In this document: positions 61,035 to 64,000 of the stretch, piece after piece | Numbering within the stretch: position 1 is the stretch's first letter | How the letters are laid out: every line of letters begins with the position of its first letter | Origin: Microbacterium sp. TPD7012 | GTDB lineage: Bacteria; Actinomycetota; Actinomycetes; Actinomycetales; Microbacteriaceae | DNA length: 64,000 nucleotides | Direction of reading: 5' to 3' | Assembly (NCBI RefSeq): GCF_003075395.1 | Contig: NZ_QDFV01000003.1 | Span: 248,685-312,684, forward strand | Notes under the pieces: generated by a model | The model's database searches: none | The model's input: only the letters and a program-made list of their open reading frames with translations | What the model was told of the DNA's origin: nothing | Translations under genes and position numbers: made by a program

Positions 61035-61616
61035 TCAACGAACGGCGAGGATGACGTCGATCGCCGCGTCGAGAAGGGCATCGACCTGCTCTTCGCGGTA
61101 TCCCCCGCGCTGCATCCGGAACGCGGCCGACCTGAGCTGCTCAGCGGTCAGACCCTCGCCGTCGCGGAGGTAGCGCACGATCCGCGTGGTCACGTGATCG
61201 ACCTCGTCGATCCGGTAGCCGAAGGTGAGCAGACCGGTGCGCGCGAAGCGGTGACGACGGGGGCGAGCGAGATGATCCAGGATGAGCTGGGCGTCTTCTC
61301 GTGCCTGCTCCACCCACGCCCCCGCTCCGCGCGAGCGCACGACCTGCTCGCGCTCGCGCGCGGCGAACGCGTCCTCGACGCGGCCCAGCGCGGCGTCCAC
61401 ATCGGCGACGACGTACCCGCCCTTCACGAGCGGGAAGGACGCGGTGCGCACGTCGACCGCGCCCATCTCGTCACGACCCGTCTCGAAGGCGCGTCGAGCC
61501 GATGCGAGGAAGGTGTCGACCGCCACGCGGTGATAGCCGCGCGTGCGACCCGTCGTCAGAGCGAACGCTGGCGGCGCCTGCGGCGCCGTCTGCTCGTCGA
61601 TCCGGTCTTCAGTCAT
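61035..61616 (-). CDS. DivIVA-repeat protein next to cdsA
   Basis: A 193-residue cytosolic protein with three DivIVA-like short domains: one after residue 23 (GRTRGYHRVAVDTFLASARR), one near 60 (FPLVKGGYVVADVDAALGRV) and one near 130 (FGYRIDEVDHVTTRIVRYL). Each has the (F/Y)-x-x-x-x-VD signature. Such proteins help localise envelope growth. The ATG shares a base with the cdsA stop (TGATG), so it is made together with CdsA. Confidence 0.82.
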   Translation of the reverse strand: MTEDRIDEQTAPQAPPAFALTTGRTRGYHRVAVDTFLASARRAFETGRDEMGAVDVRTASFPLVKGGYVVADVDAALGRVEDAFAAREREQVVRSRGAGAWVEQAREDAQLILDHLARPRRHRFARTGLLTFGYRIDEVDHVTTRIVRYLRDGEGLTAEQLRSAAFRMQRGGYREEQVDALLDAAIDVILAVR

Positions 61617-62758
61617 CAGAGAACCACCCAGGGAGAGAGAAGGAAGTACAGGCCCAGCGCGGGGATGGTCGACGGCAGGATGCTGTCCAGCCGGTCGAGC
61701 AGACCGCCGTGCCCCGGCAGCCACGAGCTCATGTCCTTGATGCCGAGGTCCCGCTTGAGCATGGATTCGCCGAGGTCGCCGAGCGTCGCCGTGAGCAGGA
61801 TCGATGCTCCGAAGATCAGCCCGGCCCACCACGGGAGGTCGAGGAGGAAGATCGCCAGCAGGACACCGGCGGCGAGAGAGGCGAGCACGGCGCCTCCGAA
61901 ACCCTCCCACGTCTTCTTCGGGCTGATCTTGGGCGCCATCGGGTGACGACCGAACGCCAACCCCGCCGCGTACGCGCCCGTGTCGGCGGCGACCGCGATC
62001 GCGATGAAGCTCAGGACCCACCACTGGCCGCCCTCCTGCTCGAGCAGGATGAGAGCGACACCCGCGAGGAACGGCACGTAGATCTGCACGAAGCCGCTGA
62101 TGACGGCATCCGCCAGCACTTCGCCGTAGGTGCGGCCGTCCTTCACGACCATCTGGCCGACGAGGCGCCACACGATCACGAACGCCACCGCGACGAAGAC
62201 CATCACCCAGCAGAGCCAGGGCTCGGCGAAGTACGCGGAGAGCACGAGGAACGTCGCCGCGATCAGCTGCGGCACGACGTCGACGCGGCGACCGGAGGCG
62301 CGCAGCGCGCGCGACAGCTCGTACACGCCGAGGAGAGCCGCGGCCAGAGCGAAAGGCACGAAGAGAGCCTTGATGAACAGCAGCGAGCCCAGCAGTGCGG
62401 CACCGAACGCGAGTCCGATCAGGGTCGCCAGGATCAGGTCCCGACCGGTGCGCTCCTTGATGCGCTCGTTCGCCTGGTCGATCTGATCCCGCGCGTGCGA
62501 GACGTGGCTGTTCAGCTCGTCTCTCCGCACGCGCCACTGCTCCCTGATCGCGTTGTGATCCGCGGTGTCCAGGGGGCCTGCGCCGGCGAGAGCCGCCTCG
62601 ACGGGCGGCAGCGGCGGACGCGGCGGGACCGTCGCGGCGTCGAACGACGGGAAGGCCGCGTCGACGAGCGGAACGCCGTCGTCGGGGGTCACCGCATCGC
62701 CTGTCTCACCGTGCGTCGGCGATCGCCCCTCCTCGCCGCGTCTCGTGTCGTCGGACAT
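61616..62758 (-). CDS. cdsA: Phosphatidate cytidylyltransferase
   Basis: A 380-residue CdsA with about eight membrane spans, making CDP-diacylglycerol. The C-terminal signature MLKRDLGIKDMSSWLPGHGG continues to LDRLDSILP and is intact. An N-terminal cytosolic extension of about 100 residues, rich in acidic and Pro residues, precedes the first span. It is followed by the DivIVA-repeat gene, and frr lies just upstream. Confidence 0.95.
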   Translation of the reverse strand: MSDDTRRGEEGRSPTHGETGDAVTPDDGVPLVDAAFPSFDAATVPPRPPLPPVEAALAGAGPLDTADHNAIREQWRVRRDELNSHVSHARDQIDQANERIKERTGRDLILATLIGLAFGAALLGSLLFIKALFVPFALAAALLGVYELSRALRASGRRVDVVPQLIAATFLVLSAYFAEPWLCWVMVFVAVAFVIVWRLVGQMVVKDGRTYGEVLADAVISGFVQIYVPFLAGVALILLEQEGGQWWVLSFIAIAVAADTGAYAAGLAFGRHPMAPKISPKKTWEGFGGAVLASLAAGVLLAIFLLDLPWWAGLIFGASILLTATLGDLGESMLKRDLGIKDMSSWLPGHGGLLDRLDSILPSTIPALGLYFLLSPWVVL

Positions 62759-62763
62759 CCGGA

Positions 62764-63318
62764 CTACACCTCGAGGAGTTCGGCCTCTTTGCGCTTGAGA
62801 GCGTCGTCGATGAGGTCGACGTGCTGACGAGTCAGAGCATCGAGCTCCTTCTCGCCCCGCGCGAGTTCGTCCTCGCCGATCTCGCTCTTCAGCGCGTCGA
62901 GCTCGTCCTTCGCCTTGCGGCGGATGCCGCGGACGTGCACCTTCGCGTCCTCGCCCTTGGACTTGACGAGCTTGACGTACTCCTTGCGGCGCTCCGCAGT
63001 CAGCTCCGGCATCGTGACGCGGACCAGGTTGCCGTCGTTCGTCGGGTTCGCGCCCAGATTCGGCATGTCGCGAACGGCCTGCTCGATCGCCTTGAGGGCC
63101 GACTTGTCATAGGGGGTGATGATGAGGGTGCGCGCCTCCTGGTTGGCCAGCGATGCGAGCTGGGCCAGCGGGGTCGGCGTTCCGTAGTAGTCCACGAGCA
63201 GCTTCTGGAACAGCTGCGGGTTCGCACGGCCGGTGCGCACCGTGGAGAAGTCCTCCTTGGCAGCCTCGACCGCCCGCGACATACGGGAGGTGGTTTCAGC
63301 GAGGACATCCGCGATCAC
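62764..63318 (-). CDS. frr: Ribosome recycling factor
   Basis: A 184-residue RRF. Starts [20 protein letters not shown] and ends with [10 protein letters not shown]. The [19 protein letters not shown] stretch is typical. It frees ribosomes from mRNA with EF-G. GTG start with AGGAG six to seven bases upstream. Confidence 0.97.
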   Translation of the reverse strand: MIADVLAETTSRMSRAVEAAKEDFSTVRTGRANPQLFQKLLVDYYGTPTPLAQLASLANQEARTLIITPYDKSALKAIEQAVRDMPNLGANPTNDGNLVRVTMPELTAERRKEYVKLVKSKGEDAKVHVRGIRRKAKDELDALKSEIGEDELARGEKELDALTRQHVDLIDDALKRKEAELLEV

Positions 63319-63386
63319 GGTGACTCCTATCGTCGGGGTGTTCTGGAAATTCTATCGGGCGAAGGCCACTCCACCCGCTCTTGCAC

Positions 63387-64000
63387 TCAGGCGGTGACGA
63401 GTGTCCCGATGGGCTCGCCCAGCAGCGCCCGTGTGACGTTGCCCGCGGGCTCCATGCCGAAGACGCGCATGTCCATGCTGTTGTCCATGCAGAGGCTGAA
63501 CGCGGTCGAGTCGACGACCTTGAGGCCGCGCTGCAGGGCGTCGCGGTAGGTGACCCGCTCGATGCGCTCGGCGTCGGCGTGCTTGTTGGGGTCGGCCGTG
63601 TAGATGGCGTCGACGCCGTTCTTGGCGACGAGCACCTCCTGCGCGCCGATCTCCAGCGCGCGCTGGGCGGCGACGGTGTCCGTCGAGAAGTACGGGAGGC
63701 CGGCACCCGCTCCGAAGATCACGACGCGCCCCTTCTCGAGGTGGCGCTCCGCACGACGCGGGATGTACGGCTCCGCGACCTGCGTCATCGAGATGGCCGA
63801 CTGCACGCGCGTCGCGGCCCCTGCCTGCTCGAGGAAGTCCTGCAGGGCGAGCGCGTTCATGACGGTGCCCAGCATGCCCATGTAGTCGGCACGGCCGCGG
63901 TCCATGCCGCGCTGGCTGAGCTCGGCGCCGCGGAAGAAGTTCCCTCCACCGACGACGATCGCGACCTCGACGCGATCGACGGCAGCGGCGATGTCGCGCG
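63387..64000 (-). CDS. pyrH: UMP kinase (partial, start beyond the window)
   Basis: The reading frame runs off the right edge, so only about 204 C-terminal residues are seen. [38 protein letters not shown] and [13 protein letters not shown] are UMP kinase motifs. It makes UDP and is placed with frr and cdsA as usual. The visible frame shows no frameshift. Confidence 0.94.
   Translation of the reverse strand, partial: RDIAAAVDRVEVAIVVGGGNFFRGAELSQRGMDRGRADYMGMLGTVMNALALQDFLEQAGAATRVQSAISMTQVAEPYIPRRAERHLEKGRVVIFGAGAGLPYFSTDTVAAQRALEIGAQEVLVAKNGVDAIYTADPNKHADAERIERVTYRDALQRGLKVVDSTAFSLCMDNSMDMRVFGMEPAGNVTRALLGEPIGTLVTA

Overview
This is a gap-free stretch of a high-GC actinobacterial chromosome. 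It most likely comes from Microbacterium or a close relative in Microbacteriaceae. The evidence is GatCAB, the GlgX/GlgE/GlgB set, a ferrochelatase with a C-terminal Cys cluster, the clpS-DUF2017 pair, EttA, a DUF7882-type small protein, and many starts with a TANNNT box six or seven bases before ATG or GTG (a leaderless signature). Genes are tightly packed, often with ATGA, GTGA, TTGA or TGATG overlaps. No gene-free stretch exceeds about 205 bases. I see no insertion sequence, integrase, phage or CRISPR array. The genus call is inference from gene content.

Layout. 1-7.7 kb: branched-chain amino-acid catabolism on the minus strand (3-methylcrotonyl-CoA carboxylase MccA/MccB, then branched-chain 2-oxoacid dehydrogenase E1alpha, E1beta and E2). 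Two plus-strand regulators, a TetR protein and an Lrp/AsnC protein, sit beside visible operator-like palindromes. 7.8-17.7 kb: a mix of hydrolase, DEDDh exonuclease, AraC regulator, DUF7882 protein behind a 12-codon leader ORF, tRNA(CAU), gamma-carbonic anhydrase, Dps, amidohydrolase, PaiB-like protein, Nei-type glycosylase, RpiB and coproporphyrin ferrochelatase. 17.8-23.7 kb: PepN, then an overlapping MscS-globin-flavoprotein operon. 23.7-33.7 kb: thioesterases, EttA, lipoprotein, an SSB paralogue, a possible SOS-controlled small protein plus HNH nuclease, tRNA-Arg, Orn, tRNA-His with a clear terminator, LysE exporter, zincin-ClpS-DUF2017, P-loop kinase and a GerW-like protein.

33.7-48.6 kb: DinB, the gatCAB operon (gatA has a repeat-derived tail), an ArsR-SRPBCC-RibD operon with a recognisable promoter and operator, FadD, DEAD-box helicase, LigA, MnmA and cysteine desulfurase. 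48.7-55.1 kb: the glycogen/maltosyl set GlgX, GlgE, GlgB. 55.1-64 kb: YbbN/CnoX thioredoxin, a two-module membrane/lipoprotein-like ORF, AI-2E-type exporter, hydrolase, small zinc protein, lytic-transglycosylase-like secreted protein, DivIVA-repeat protein, CdsA, Frr and the start of the pyrH region.

The genes work together in recognisable sets. The first 7.7 kb takes leucine, valine and isoleucine oxoacids to acyl-CoAs and carboxylates the leucine branch. GlgE, GlgB and GlgX build, branch and trim alpha-glucan. Cysteine desulfurase supplies sulfur to MnmA for tRNA thiolation. CdsA, Frr and PyrH are the usual actinobacterial cluster. The less explained pieces are the SOS-box locus at 29.2-30.0 kb, the leader ORF at 11.15 kb and the 660-residue two-module ORF at 56-58 kb.
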